Shown here in pieces: positions 37,346 through 49,505 of a stretch of DNA of 64,000 nt; the first letter of the stretch is position 1; the number at the start of each line of letters is the position of its first letter. The stretch is from Bombus terrestris. Its lineage: Eukaryota > Arthropoda > Insecta > Hymenoptera > Apidae. Made by a program: the position numbers and the translations under genes. The notes under the pieces are model-generated. The model did not search any database. It had not been told where the DNA came from and saw nothing but the letters and a program-made list of their open reading frames with translations. Location of the stretch: NCBI RefSeq assembly GCF_910591885.1, contig NC_063274.1:8847725-8911724 (forward strand), written 5' to 3'.

Positions 37346-40290
37346 ATCAGAGATGTGAAAAGCAGCACATCTTTACTCTCAAAGACGTACTTCGATATCT
37401 TGGAATACCTTCGCAAAAAATATTTAAAATTAAAATTATAGCATGCGCTGCTATTTCTTCGCACTATCCAGGTCAGCTTCGGAACAAAGCGTTGTCATCG
37501 CACGCAGAAAGTTCACCTATTCTACAAAGGGACTATGCCTGTCGCCGTTACTTCAGTGGAAATTTTTCGCTCGATTAATTCGCTCTCGCGACTCGGTAAT
37601 CCCTGATCGTGTTATTTAACAGTAATTGTTCATCGATACTGCGTTAAATACACCTTTCAGTACTAACGTCTGGCACGTGTTATATTTCTTCCAAAGAGAT
37701 GTGAATTCGATTGAAAACTCGCAGATGTTCCTTCATTGGATGTCACAGAACAATCACGAGATTGATTTATTTTTTCCTATTTCAACCATCTTGTAAAATT
37801 GACAAGTGAACGACAGGAATAAGTCAAAGAGAAATATGTCAGCCGGAGAAGTGATCGAAAAAGCCACAACTTACTTACCCTTGTGCGAATTTCTGAGAAA
37901 TTTCGAAATAGGAAGAGAAAAGAAGAAATATTTAATGATTGTATCAATAAAAAAATACGAAAAAATTAATCCTTTGTCTTACGATATTAGGTAACACTCG
38001 CGATATAGATAGTAATTTCGATTCATCAAAAATACATTTACATTTGTATTGAACAAAGTTTCATTTGAATTATAATTTTTATTTCAATTCGTTGGATTGA
38101 AAACTAATGAATAAAATTTTATATAATTTTAGAACATTTTATATATAATACAGAATCAACCATTACGATCGTTAATTCATTTAAGTAGCTAATAAAAAGG
38201 CTGAAAGGCAAGAGATTAAGCGGAAGTTGGTAGATTGTATGAGTCTGTCGATGAGACGGTGACCTTATCTGAGTCGAACAGACACCAATTATCGGCTTAC
38301 CAGGAAGCACTGCTCACACTGCCTACCTGTAATTACCTCGAGCTTACTATGATTCGAGACCAAGACGGAATCCTTGCATGTGACTAGGCGATGTTACGCC
38401 AGCAACCTCTGCTTCAGCATTATGCACATAGTACGTTGTTTCGCGTGACGTTGTGACTGCGTGACTTCATTTATCTGCGTTCCCATGAGAGAATATACTT
38501 TGAAAAATCAAGATGAATTACAAATTATTGATAGTTACTTATTTTCAGTCATTTATTGACAATAAATATATTGGGACTTGACAAAATTCTTACTTAATAC
38601 AATACAGAAGATAAAATATGCACTAACAATAATCAGCATCGATAAATAGTTAGTTCAATAGTTTCTTCTTTTATTGTTTTATTTATTGTTATACTAGGAA
38701 TATCAAATGTTTTTATGACGAAATTTATGAAGTTTCATTTTCTACTTAACTGCTTTGCTTTAGCAGAGATTGAAAAACATTTTCTCGTTTGAATGAATTT
38801 CTTGTATTTCCAGTTCTTATTTTACTACTTTACTTTAACAACGATTTAAAGAATACGCTTGTCTCATCCTTGTCGCAATGATATTTTACGTTTCATTACC
38901 TTTATGTAATTTACAAAAGACGATATAGTAATAATATACGAAGTTTTCACATAATGCACGAAGAAGGCAGTACGCTTTACGAATATAGAAAAAGCAAATA
39001 CGCCCGAGAAATGTGACAGAATATAAATGGAATTCTACTAATACGATACGTGACGATTTTTTATTATAACAAGGTGGATTCTGGCTTAAATATTATATGA
39101 GATTGTCGGAATTCTTTCCACACATTTCGTGTACTTATTTGCTGTATGCTAAGTAGAATAAGATCGAAAAATATTTTACATTTTTATTTCTCCATCTTTG
39201 GATTTGTAATCGTGCGTCTTCCGCACGTAAAACAAAAAGTCAAACGTAAAAGTAAAAAATCAAAAATAATCATGTATTAACTGAATTTAGGATGAAAAAT
39301 AGGTATGTCCTTTTTATCCTACTACGGAGAATTATCCTAATATGATTTAAAAACACGAAAGCTATTGAAAACGTCTTTTTTTGTTCGACGAATTTCTTAT
39401 TTGCTTTGAAGAACGCGTCTAAAATGTCAAATATCGTTCGAATTTCGATGTCGCAGGAAATATATGTAATACCCGTGATTTTAATGGAGTGGGAACTAAC
39501 CCAACTAGGTCCGGAAAGTGCTTTTTCCCTCGTGCTCTACATTTTGTACATAGAAAAGCCTAAAGTGAGTAGGGTGATCTAATGTAGGTATTTTCTCTCC
39601 TTTTTCTATTTTCTTTTTCTTTGTTTAATCAGCGATTCTATGTTTCATTCGTTAGAAACAGCATGCCATTGATGGATCGATGTGACATGAAAATACCGAT
39701 ATTTAAATAAATCATACTTTCCAAGCCGAGCAAGAATTAAGCTCAAAAAAGGTTTTCCAGGGAATTTTGTAATACTTTTATTACTCGCAATATATTTTTT
39801 AAAAATCAAGCACAAAAGCTAGAAGCGCCCCCAACGTTTTCATCAAAGTACAAAAAATGTATAATATTTAAACCTTATAGTACAGGAAAAATAGAAATAA
39901 GAACATTTCAGAATACAATTAGCAGCAGCATTTTTCTATTTCCATGCTCATCGCTGCAGGTTGTAGGCTGCGTCTGACACGATACGGTGCTATTCTACTT
40001 AAAATCGCGAGATTCGTAATTGCATCGTTCTGTTTGAACACAATGTTCTTATTTGCATATTCTATTAATAACATAGAAGTTTTGTGATTTCTCTTCACAT
40101 TATTAGGAAAATTAAACTATTTGATTAAAAAATACTCTCGTTGTCTATTTACCATAGAACTATAATAACCGATAAAAGTAGTCCAATACTTATCGAAAAC
40201 TTTTCTAAATATATTACGCGTGTTATGTAAAATGTTTCGATTTCGATGATAAAATTAGAAGCTCTTTCAGCGTTTCCATCAATTTTCTTC
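37346..40290. other. No gene recognised; AT-rich with a GC patch
   Basis: The patch at about 37440-37620 and another at 38290-38470 are CpG-richer and may be regulatory. The plus frame 37806-37994 and minus frame 38119-38310 are short and unbiased. The rest is AT-rich. Confidence 0.5.
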
Positions 40291-40800
40291 AGATCCACCA
40301 ACCAATAAACACGTCTCTCCGAGTGGTACGTTACAAATTAAGTGGTGATCGTTCCCATGTCACTGGCATTGTTTCACATAGCTGGGGCAAAAATCTGTTG
40401 GCCATTAGGATAATTGAAAAGGAAAGCTCGATGAAGTACGGTCAAACGATCGCTCGCTCTCCGGCTTGTTCTCAATTATACCGAGTAGGACCACTCTCGG
40501 AATTAGATTTCCACGAGTAACGTGCAAGCGTTGGTCGTGTGACGCACTGCCCCTTCTGTCGTGCTTTACGGTGTTCCCTTGGTTCGAGGCAAAGGTCGTC
40601 TTAATCTTTGAACAGACTTGTCGAGACAGAGGAAGAGAGTGAGAGAGAGCGGGTGAAAGTTGGAGAGAGAGAGACTTTTCTCGGTGACTGCCTAGTTCAT
40701 TAAAGTGCAATTAAACTCGCGTGAAACTTGCCGGAAACTGTTCGTGCAGCCGTCCGCGAATGCAAATCCTGTATCTTGCGAGACGTTGATTGACTGGTTA
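40290..40800. other. GC-richer block with a GA-rich tract
   Basis: Mirror-image open frames (plus 40323-40520, minus 40405-40710) overlap a GA-rich tract at about 40619-40676. The minus product is dominated by serine and leucine from that tract. The GA-rich tract could bind GAGA-type factors. No splice-bounded exon is evident. Confidence 0.3.
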
Positions 40801-43800
40801 TCAGAGCTTTGTAGTAATTACTAACTATATTTTTGTTTGTTGGATGCATATTGTCTGGTGTTGTTTGATGTAAATTTGTAAAGTAGGCAAAGAGACAGTA
40901 ATAAAGGAAAAAAGAATGAAGCAAATTTGTTTTATTTTAAAAAATGTTTTTCATTTTAATTTAATGCAGAAAGGTAGTAAGCTATAGTACTGGTCTAGAA
41001 AGGTCAGTAATATATTAATTAACGTGAGACAAAATGTAGTGAACCTAAGCTGTGAACTAAGCTGTTAAACTTTATGTCAATTTGGTATAAACTGGTTGCT
41101 CAACAGATAGTAGCTTGCCTGGATAAAGCTAGGCAATGATATTGATTTTCGGATTAAGCGTAATACGTATAAGGAACAACGAAGGTTTATTTAATTTCAG
41201 AAGGGATCGTAAGAATAAAGGATATCGAGTTTTCAATCCATGGCACTTTATTTATTATTTGTTCATTATTGAATGAAGTAAGGTTTTATTTATCAAATAT
41301 GTTGACAATATACGCTAATATATACTTACTTTATGTACGAATAAATTACTAAGAAAACAAATAAATTTCGAAAAATTATTTATTACACAAGTTCACGTAT
41401 ATTCAGAAGAGAACAAAATTCCTTGCAATACAGATTACATCGAATAATTCCAATTTACGTTCCTTCGAATTACAGACCCAACAACAAGGGATTGAGAATA
41501 AAATCCCGGAGAGAGCGGTAGAATCAATACCGCATAAGACGACAAAAAACATAACGCCCAGGAAAAATAAATTGAACCTTCTCTTACACGATCTTCTATC
41601 CTTGAACGCTAACAAATGCTTCCACCAACGAGTCTCGATCCTCTTACCTACACCTTCCCTACGACCACGTAAACATCCCTTAAACTTCCGTATACATTGT
41701 GTCGATACAAGTCCACCGAGTCCTGTACCACTTAAGCGCCACGTCGCTTTCTCCATATTCATGATCAGACTACTCTGTGTATCAAGTTTGCTGTCCATGT
41801 GAGACCGCCCCTAAAATTCGTTTGGAAGGCCACCAATCAGAAAGAAAAAATCTATCTTGCGTATTAACGCTATGACGATCGATGTCGTTATACTAATTAC
41901 CAATGTGAATGTTAACTATCAGCACACGATATTCATTTGTATATATATTTTTGTATTTATTTGTTTATTCATTATAATAGAATTCTGCTGACTGAATCGC
42001 TTATCTAAGCGAACTTATCAAAGTGAACTCCTATTTTATTAAAAATTTGTGAAATTGTATTATATGGTCCAATAATTTTCATATGGATAGAGTGAGTTTC
42101 AGTCAAAAAATACACACGGGTCATTAGAGGGTATGTACAGAAACTACGATTGCGGTAGTGTTCACTAAGTTAATTTTGAAAATCGCGCCCACGGAATTTT
42201 CAGCAAATGACACGAATCTGGGTTGCAGAGGAACGTTACGTTGAACGTCGAGTTGGTCGTCACGGAGAAAACAGTAACGAGAACACGATGCGTGAGACTC
42301 TGTCGAGATTCCAAGAACCAGAATTCATCTGTCGTGAAATTGTTATATGATGAGAAATGGGATTCTTAGATTGCAGTGCAATCACATCTGGAGAAACCAC
42401 TCGGTCTTTTCGATCCTTTTTGCAGAAGTCGAGGTTTTGGATTGAGCTTTAAAAATCTTTGGGTAAATTGTCGAAGAAAGAAGGAAAAATTTTTTATTGT
42501 ATGTTGGGTAATATAAATTTTGCTTCTATTTTATATATCTGTGTATATTTCATTGTAATATTTGAAATTAATTGGTTATTCTATGTGCTGAGAAACAAAC
42601 TATATTGCTTCGCTTAACTTTCTTTCAACAACGTTTAATTATCAGAGAAACCTGTATTCGACAGATGTAACACAAATTGAAGTAATAAAAGATGTAATTA
42701 GTGTATCTTCGACCTTATTGCTTTTCTTCAACTTTCTAAATGAATAAAAAAAAAACTCACAAGAAAGGTATTGAAAATTCTTTCTTCACAAATAGATCAA
42801 CAGTAAGTTAGAATATATTTAGAGTACATTCGTTACTAAGCGACAGTACCGCCATTGTCCGCAAGTGTATAAAGTTATACAACTTTCTAGTTGCCACACT
42901 ACTTTACATCGTATTCTACTTATCGTTACACGATTTTCTACTTTGGCTGATACGTTATTAATACGCTGAGTAGCAATACGTAATAGTGAAGACTAGCAAC
43001 GCAAGAAATGATCGACGAACGTTTATTCGCGATGCTGCATAGCGACGCGAATGTTTGTTCAAAGAAACTGGGACATTACTCGGTATACTTTCTCCCTTAA
43101 GTGAAAAAGTAAGAAGTTGAGGCAAACGAAGATGGTAAAGTCCTATTCGCTCAAAGAAATAGAGGACAAAAGAGAATGTAGTTTGCGAAAACGTCACTTT
43201 AAGGTAAATGTTCAATTTCCAGTATGAAAATTCATATTTATACTACATCTGAAAAATTCTGAAGTGCTTGAATTCTTTCAATTCAGTCGTACCTTCATTT
43301 TGCACCTAATATTAATCAACCTCGCTGTTTTCTTTAATTTCTGCATTAAATGTCCATTCGAGCGTAGAATCTATCCGAATTTCTCAAATGTCTTTCTATA
43401 AAAGAAATTCGTAGTGAATAAGTGCCTTTCGATCTCGCCAAATACACAACGGAGTATATCGACTGTTAAAACTGCTACATATGTGAAATTTAATGCTATT
43501 ACACGTAATATTATCCAATATAGCAATTTCTCTCAACCGAACCGTAGGAACTTTACTAACTTCACAGACTGTCAAATGAAAAAAAAAAAAATTACCTGAG
43601 TTACCATCTATTTCTGTCCGAAACGAGGGGCCGCGGTTTTTCACGGGTTCCGTAACAATCGGAATTCCAGCTGGGGGAAGACGAGAAGTTGCTTTTTCGG
43701 CGTGAACACTGTGGATAATCGGGGCAGAGAACCTCTGCTTGAAGTGGAAACTTTTTCTCTCCACTGGATTCCGAAAACAATCGTAGTTGCAACTAGAAGC

Positions 43801-44200
43801 GAGTCGCAACTAGTCGCATTTTTTGCCTCCCGTTCCTGCGGGATCCAAAACAATCGGACACTCCCGATCGAAAATGCGAAATTTTTCCAGAGTGCTGCAG
43901 CTTGAAACGTTCACTGTCCTGTGGAAAAGAATGAAACAATCGCGTCTTTCGACCGGAAATATCGATCCAACCTTTCCTGGGGCGCGATAAGCTTTGAGCA
44001 ATATACTTATTTCGTTCCACAACAAAAATCACTTTCTTTCGCTAATCTGTGTAGTGGAATATCAAAAGACATTTTAAATCTATAAGAATTCTCCACTTTA
44101 AGATAAATACTTTAGTCTTTTTAGCACGATTGCTACTCATTCTACCTATTAAAAAGATTCAAAGATACACGAAAGCGAATATAGAGACGTAAGCGTAAAT
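40801..44200. other. No gene recognised; a few mixed-composition patches
   Basis: AT-rich overall. A patch at 41403-41802 is open on both strands and one at 43596-43905 is open in several minus-strand frames. The latter abuts a minus-strand CAG-GTAAT donor at 43595, but its frame has no ATG. A 12-base duplication containing CTAAGCTGT lies at 41042-41065. No feature is well enough supported to call coding. Confidence 0.4.
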
Positions 44201-46055
44201 GAGAAGGAAAGCGACGTCGGTTTTTCATAGATTGCTTCGGTGGTCTCATTCGCGATCCAAAGAGGACGACGACTGAGGTGGCGTATCGGGTGGATGGAAG
44301 AAAAATGGTTAAGAAGCGGAAAGAACGAAACGGGATACTACGGACAAAAGGAAAAGAGAAAAAGTATACGTTCCTCTAGTTGGCTAGCGAAGCATAAGCA
44401 TGAAAAGCAGAAGGATCCTGAGGAAGCATGAAGCGTAGCCCGAGCGAGACAAAGAGCACAAAGGGAAAAACGAGCGGTGGCGAGGACCAGCCGATCGAAG
44501 CAACGGTGAATAACGTGAGGAATTCGCGAGATGATATCCAGGACTTTCCTATTTTGTAATGGCCGAGCGTGCCGCTAACGTAATATCATGCTTTGTGCTC
44601 GCTGAAATTTATAGAAAATGCTTGCTCGTGGTCGCGAACGTTAAAATCTGCGTTGCTGGCATATAACGTGTCTGTTTCGAGTGTGATGTAATTTAAAACG
44701 AATAATTTTTTAGGAAAATGCAAAATACCAAAGAATCTTTGAATATAAAAATCATGCGTCGAATATCTCTTAGTTATATAGAAGTTATATAGGAGTACAG
44801 TAGCTTCTTCATACAATGGATAATTGACCGTTTAAATACTCTTGTGATCTCTGCGAAATGCAAGTATTCGAATATTTCCCTGACCTATTGTATATTAAGG
44901 AAAGAAAAATATGACGTTCTAGAGAATACCAGACTTAACATTATTAATTTGGCTGCTTCATACGTTTAATTAAATAACTAGTTGTTTGCTAACTTTAATA
45001 CTCTTACTACACTTTCATACGTTACGTCAAACATTAATTTTTCTTCTCCTCGCTTTTAAACTTGGCAAAAAGCGTTTCTCGTTCCGCAAGTATTGTTTTA
45101 TCTTCGCATTTCACTTTAAGCTCTATTTTCTTCATGGTTGGTATGCCTTTAATTTGTAATTCGTGAATATGCAATTCCGCATTTACAGTCCTTTATTCTC
45201 AAACAGTCATATTACCTCGACCTTAATGAAGACAGAGAATCCAACGAACAGGTTTTCACCTCCACATCATTTTTTAAAATCCATTTGCCTCCTCTGAAGG
45301 AAGATAATTTTTTTATTCTATTTATTTTACAAGTTTTAACAAATCCTTTGTTAAAAGCTTTTTAAAAATAAATAATTATTGCTTTTATTAGAGCGGCGGC
45401 TAGACATTTTCAGGATTGTCTCTTTTTTACTCTGAAAGATATATAATGTAATTGGAAAACGTCACGTGAATTCAAAATTATGAACAATATTAATTAAATA
45501 TATAGGATTCTTTTTTAATTTATATAAATTTTTCTTCTTTTCACATTCCAACCTCACAAACTTTTGCTTTTTATAATATATTATATTATAACTAAATACG
45601 ATCTTTCCAACGAAGCATTTTGACTCGTAAATGTTGAGTTTTAAATAGAGGACTATATACGAACTTTTTTGTTAGTTTGATATATTTCTAATAAAATATC
45701 ATTATATTAGATCTTCAATTTCGATCAACAACGCAAATGTCTTTAAGTTGCTTTCTCTTCAGTATTCTCGTATGAATAGAAGCGACCCCTATAAAGACGC
45801 CATTATACACAAACAATACGAATAATTACCTAAGCGGAAGACAAATGCTCGAAGATGGCCTGATATATGTTCGATCGCGAAGAATAAAGGTTTCATCAAA
45901 CGGAAGAGGGAATGGACAAAGACTGAGCAAAAAGAAGAAATTTTTGGGTGAAATGCGTATGTTTATTCTCGAAATACGAAAGGAAAACGTGGGGAAAATA
46001 AGAAATTCCGTCGAGTGCACGGAGTCACGAAGGTTTTAGTGTCTGGAGTAGATAT
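44201..46055. other. No gene recognised; purine-rich block then AT-rich
   Basis: From about 44200 to 44580 the plus strand is strongly purine-rich with CpG, giving a lysine- and arginine-rich open frame at 44240-44431 that I regard as compositional. The remainder is AT-rich. Short opposite frames at 45826-46039 mirror each other. Confidence 0.45.
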
Positions 46056-46068
46056 ACAGGGTGTTTCA
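46056..46068 (+). repeat. GGGTGTT motif, plus orientation
   Basis: ACAGGGTGTTTCA, matching in core the copy at 28996-29010 in the other orientation. It is followed at 46077-46088 by the palindrome GTTCAATTGAAC. It may mark the end of a decayed mobile element, but no matching second end is found nearby. Confidence 0.35.
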
Positions 46069-46599
46069 AATATACAGTTCAATTGAACAGTGAGTGGTGA
46101 AAAATATAGTTATGAATAGCGTAATTGCTGAGAATTATATAAAAAATTAAACGAGGAAGAAACTTTTTACATTCAATATAACATTTGTTTTAGATCAAGC
46201 AATAAGGATTAATGGTTCATATAAAAGTCATTTTAAAAAATAAGTAAATCAAAGGGAAACTTTTGAATATAGATTCTATAGAATATCACAAAATTCTGTA
46301 TTCAATGAGTAAAATTAGTAAAATTATATCACCGTAAACTGGTTTCCAAGATTTCAAGAAAATTTCTAGAAGGAGAAATTGAAATCGTTCTCGCCGTTTT
46401 TTGGGCGATTGTAGGAAGAAACGTGGTGAAATTACGAGGAGAAAATGTCAAAGCAATCCTTGAAGATATACTTATATCTAATGATTAACGTAATACCCGA
46501 AAATTGTTGGAGCACATAATCGAATATCATATGAAACGACGATATACCTAAATGGCGATAACAAAATTTCGAGGGAAGCGAAATTAAACCCGTACAATC

Positions 46600-47090
46600 A
46601 AAGCTTATCATGACTTCGACAAGAATAGCAGTTGTTAGCGAGCATAGTTGAACGGTGGGAAGAATGTAGTTAGATTCCAGCCAGCGTATACAGTTATTAA
46701 TCAAGAATGTATTCACTCAACAAGAATGCAGTTAGTCGTTGATGAATAGAGTTAGTCGCCGTAGAAAATAGTCTTGAATACTGTATACCGATGAAATTCC
46801 AATCGAATGTATTCCAGCTGTGAAAAACAACGAAGACAGGGACATTCGTGTTGGTCGATATTGCGACGTGAATATAATGTATAGGAGCGTAATGGTATCG
46901 TTCATCGGTGAAAATAAATTCAGGTGTCAGGGAATACAAATACGTACGAGAACAGAGGCAGTCACGAACAGGGATTCTGTCAAATAGCGTAGTCAATACC
47001 AACGTCAGCAAGATCGCATTCAGTCGTCAGGGAACGTAGCAAATGTAAAAAGGTACAGTCTGCGTCAGCAAGAACTGTTGGATGCCATCG
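46600..47090. repeat. Degenerate interspersed repeat of an AGAATGCAGTTAGTCG-like word
   Basis: Variants of AGAATG-CAGTTAGTCG recur: AAGAATAGCAGTTGTTAGCG, AAGAATGTAGTTAG, CAAGAATGTATTC, CAAGAATGCAGTTAGTCG, TGAATAGAGTTAGTCG, then CATTCAGTCGTCAGGGAA and GCGTCAGCAAGAACTG. Spacing is 20-60 bases and irregular. An ancient tandem array or a cluster of binding sites could produce this. The minus-strand open frames across it have no splice context. Confidence 0.45.
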
Positions 47091-47599
47091 AAATTGCGAT
47101 CAATCATGCATATGTACAAACACGTATTCAAAACACGCTCGTATGTACAAAGTTGCACTATGGTGTCCTGTATTTTGTATGAAAGCAGGATACCACTGAT
47201 TTCCGCAAAGAACAAAAAAGGCTTCTATTCATTAATATCGAATGGAATTCAGAGAGAAATATCGATCGTACGCTTCATAATCATTTCATTTACTATTTTG
47301 GGTGTTTTTGCCAATATTAAAAAGTATCGTCCCAATGTTCGCATGTGAGTAAATCTTAAGGAACTGTTTCAGTCCAATCGCCTACGAAACTACGAATCTT
47401 TACATTAGAACACAAATATAAATAACACGAATTCAAATTCTTCTGAAATTCATCTTCCATTTGGTTATACAATTTGGTATAATTCCATCATCCGCACGAC
47501 TATTATTTCTCAGAACTGAAAGATTGCTCCACGAGGCATAAAGACGTCCGTTACGCAACTTTCCAGTCAAACATCGTTTCGCCGCACCGCAGCCTACAC

Positions 47600-48870
47600 G
47601 TCGAACCAGTCCGACGATATTAATTCCTGTCGATGCGAGAGCATCGAACGTCTCGCCGTAGTAGATCGAGCGTAGCACCCGATTCGCGTGCGTGTACCCC
47701 TTGCAGAATCGCGAAACAGAGAGAGTGGAGCAAGTCTGTGAGAAGAGAAGTAAGGAAAGGAGCCACGAAGGCGGAGAAGAATAAGGCCGACACGCTATCG
47801 TCGCTGCTTCCAGTCACAGGCGAACGAGAAACAGAGACAAAGAGAAAGAACGGCAGCGGCAAGAAAGATGGACGTACTGAGAGTTGGTGGAAAATGGAGC
47901 GGGACAGTGGAAAATCCTGAAGAGAAAGAGAGATGGCAACAAAGGTGGAAAAGGGAAGGATAGCTAGAACGCGAGAGGCAGAGAGATCGGGAGGGAGTTG
48001 GTGGATTTTGTGAGCATAGAGGGGTCGGGGGTGGCGCCGCGGGCCGCGCCGTCGCCCAGCATCCCTCGTTTCCACCCGCCCACCCTCGCGAAGGCGCACC
48101 CTCACGCCGAGAGTATCTGCTAGTCATACGCTGGCCCGTTGCGAGCCCGCCGATATACCGTGCCTCTGTCGCTCGCTTTGCTCGCCTACGTGCACGCTTT
48201 CCTCGTTATATCGTGATTACTGCGTGTCGCGTTGACCCAGTTAAAGCGCGCGTATGGTTGGTATCGCGGTTGTCTCTCGACGCGTGTGCGTTTTCGCGAA
48301 AAATTTCTAGAGAATTATTATCCGAAAAAACAATATCATCATTTAACTTGTTTCCTGCTGCAGCGGAATGAACAGTGGTCGAAGAGTGAGTTTGCATAAG
48401 GCGTTTAGCCGAGACTGACGCGGATAGTTGTCGCGTAAGTTTGTCGTGCTCGATCGGCGACCGGTGGAGAACGAGAAACACGAGTGGCTCGTGCACCGGA
48501 GGGAAGCGAACGCGAGGGCCATCGGCGCAACGACACACCAAAGAATTCTCCTCGAGCCACTCTTACCCACATGGTCTGTGTTTTGCTTCACCACCCTCCT
48601 CGTCACTCCTACGTGGCTCCCTCTCTACTATTCACACGAGCAAGACTAGCTCGCGTGTGACAAGGACACGCGAACATCACCCGGTCTCCTTCGTTGAGAG
48701 AGAGATAGTTGGTTGGTCCTGCGGTGTGTATATTTTTCGAGTGCACGCGCCTCATTGAAGGTTGCAGGTGCCTCGAAGTGTGCTGCTGGTACTTAGTTCT
48801 ACCCACGGGCTAGTGTTATGCGTACCGATGACTGTGCGAAGTTGCCTTCGTTATATATGAGACGCGTATG
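47600..48870 (+). promoter_or_regulatory. Candidate promoter and 5' UTR region of the plus-strand gene
   Basis: This is the most GC- and CpG-rich part of the window, with GA-rich DNA from about 47700 to 48000 and nearly pure G/C at about 48025-48100. Such composition marks promoters and first exons of insect developmental genes. Possible splice signals on the plus strand include a GTAAGT donor at 48435 and an AG acceptor ending at 48768. Long open frames occur in four or more phases on both strands, which argues against coding use of any one of them. No clear TATA box or initiator can be fixed, so the start site is unknown. Confidence 0.45.
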
Positions 48871-49339
48871 TCGATGTAGTCACGTTGGAATTATCGAAAA
48901 CATCGTGCTTCTGGTATCGCCGTGGTAATAAGTTGCTACTATCATCTATAGGACCCTTCAACGTCGACGTTTGGATCGTAAACACTCATCGTGTTTGTAA
49001 CGTTCGATTATTACGCGAAGGTACCAAGATCTATCGGTTACGTTTAGCCTGCACGTTTCCAACATCGAAGGTGCATCATAGACGAAGCTGGACTAAGAAA
49101 GTGGCACATTGTCAACGAGGCTACTAGTTTCTGATCGTGGCGGATAATTCACGGGAAACTTACTGGTATGTTGGTGTCACAGTTGTAGGTGATTGATAAT
49201 AGAGGAGAGTTTAGAACAGGGCAACGGAGGGTAGAATAGAACAGCAGGATACAGGGGACGTTGATGCGGATACAACAGCATTTCCATTCCCCGGTGGACT
49301 AATCTGTTCCGCGTCTCGGAGGAAACGATAATCGATACG

Positions 49340-49505
49340 ATGGAAACGTTCATGATAATAGGTATCTGCTTCCTGTGCTACGAGATGTGCAACTTTATCA
49401 GACGTCACGCCATACCGCAAACGCCGGAGCCTCGCCGCTCGAATCAAGCTTCTGCAACACCATCCACGATATTTTCGATTTCCCGCAGGTTGCAGAATCG
49501 TCCAG
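49340..49505 (+). CDS. Possible first coding exon or uORF, unknown product (partial)
   Basis: An ATG at 49340 opens 55 codons ending in phase 1 at 49505, where GTGAGC forms a good splice donor. The peptide begins METFMIIGICFLCYEMCNFI and is followed by a basic, proline- and serine-rich segment. The hydrophobic stretch at residues 4-14 is short, includes two cysteines and is followed by Glu15, so it is a weak signal anchor. Early codons favour G or C at the third position, which supports coding. Its phase differs from that of the exon at 50919, so it cannot simply substitute for it. Splicing to an acceptor ending at 50870 would meet a stop codon at once, making this a uORF in a 5' UTR exon. 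Confidence 0.35.

Noticed and set aside
43596..43809. Minus-strand open frame ending at a CAG-GTAAT donor
   Set aside because: The frame contains no ATG, is bounded upstream by a TAG directly before it, and has no pyrimidine-rich acceptor. The donor is probably fortuitous next to a poly(T) run.
47620..48105. Minus-strand 161-codon open frame
   Set aside because: It is dominated by Ser, Phe, Leu and Arg from a GA-rich tract on the other strand, and other frames are open at the same place. Low-complexity composition explains its length.
48441..48758. Plus-strand 105-codon open frame in the promoter region
   Set aside because: Three other frames are open across it on both strands, and the peptide is composition-driven.
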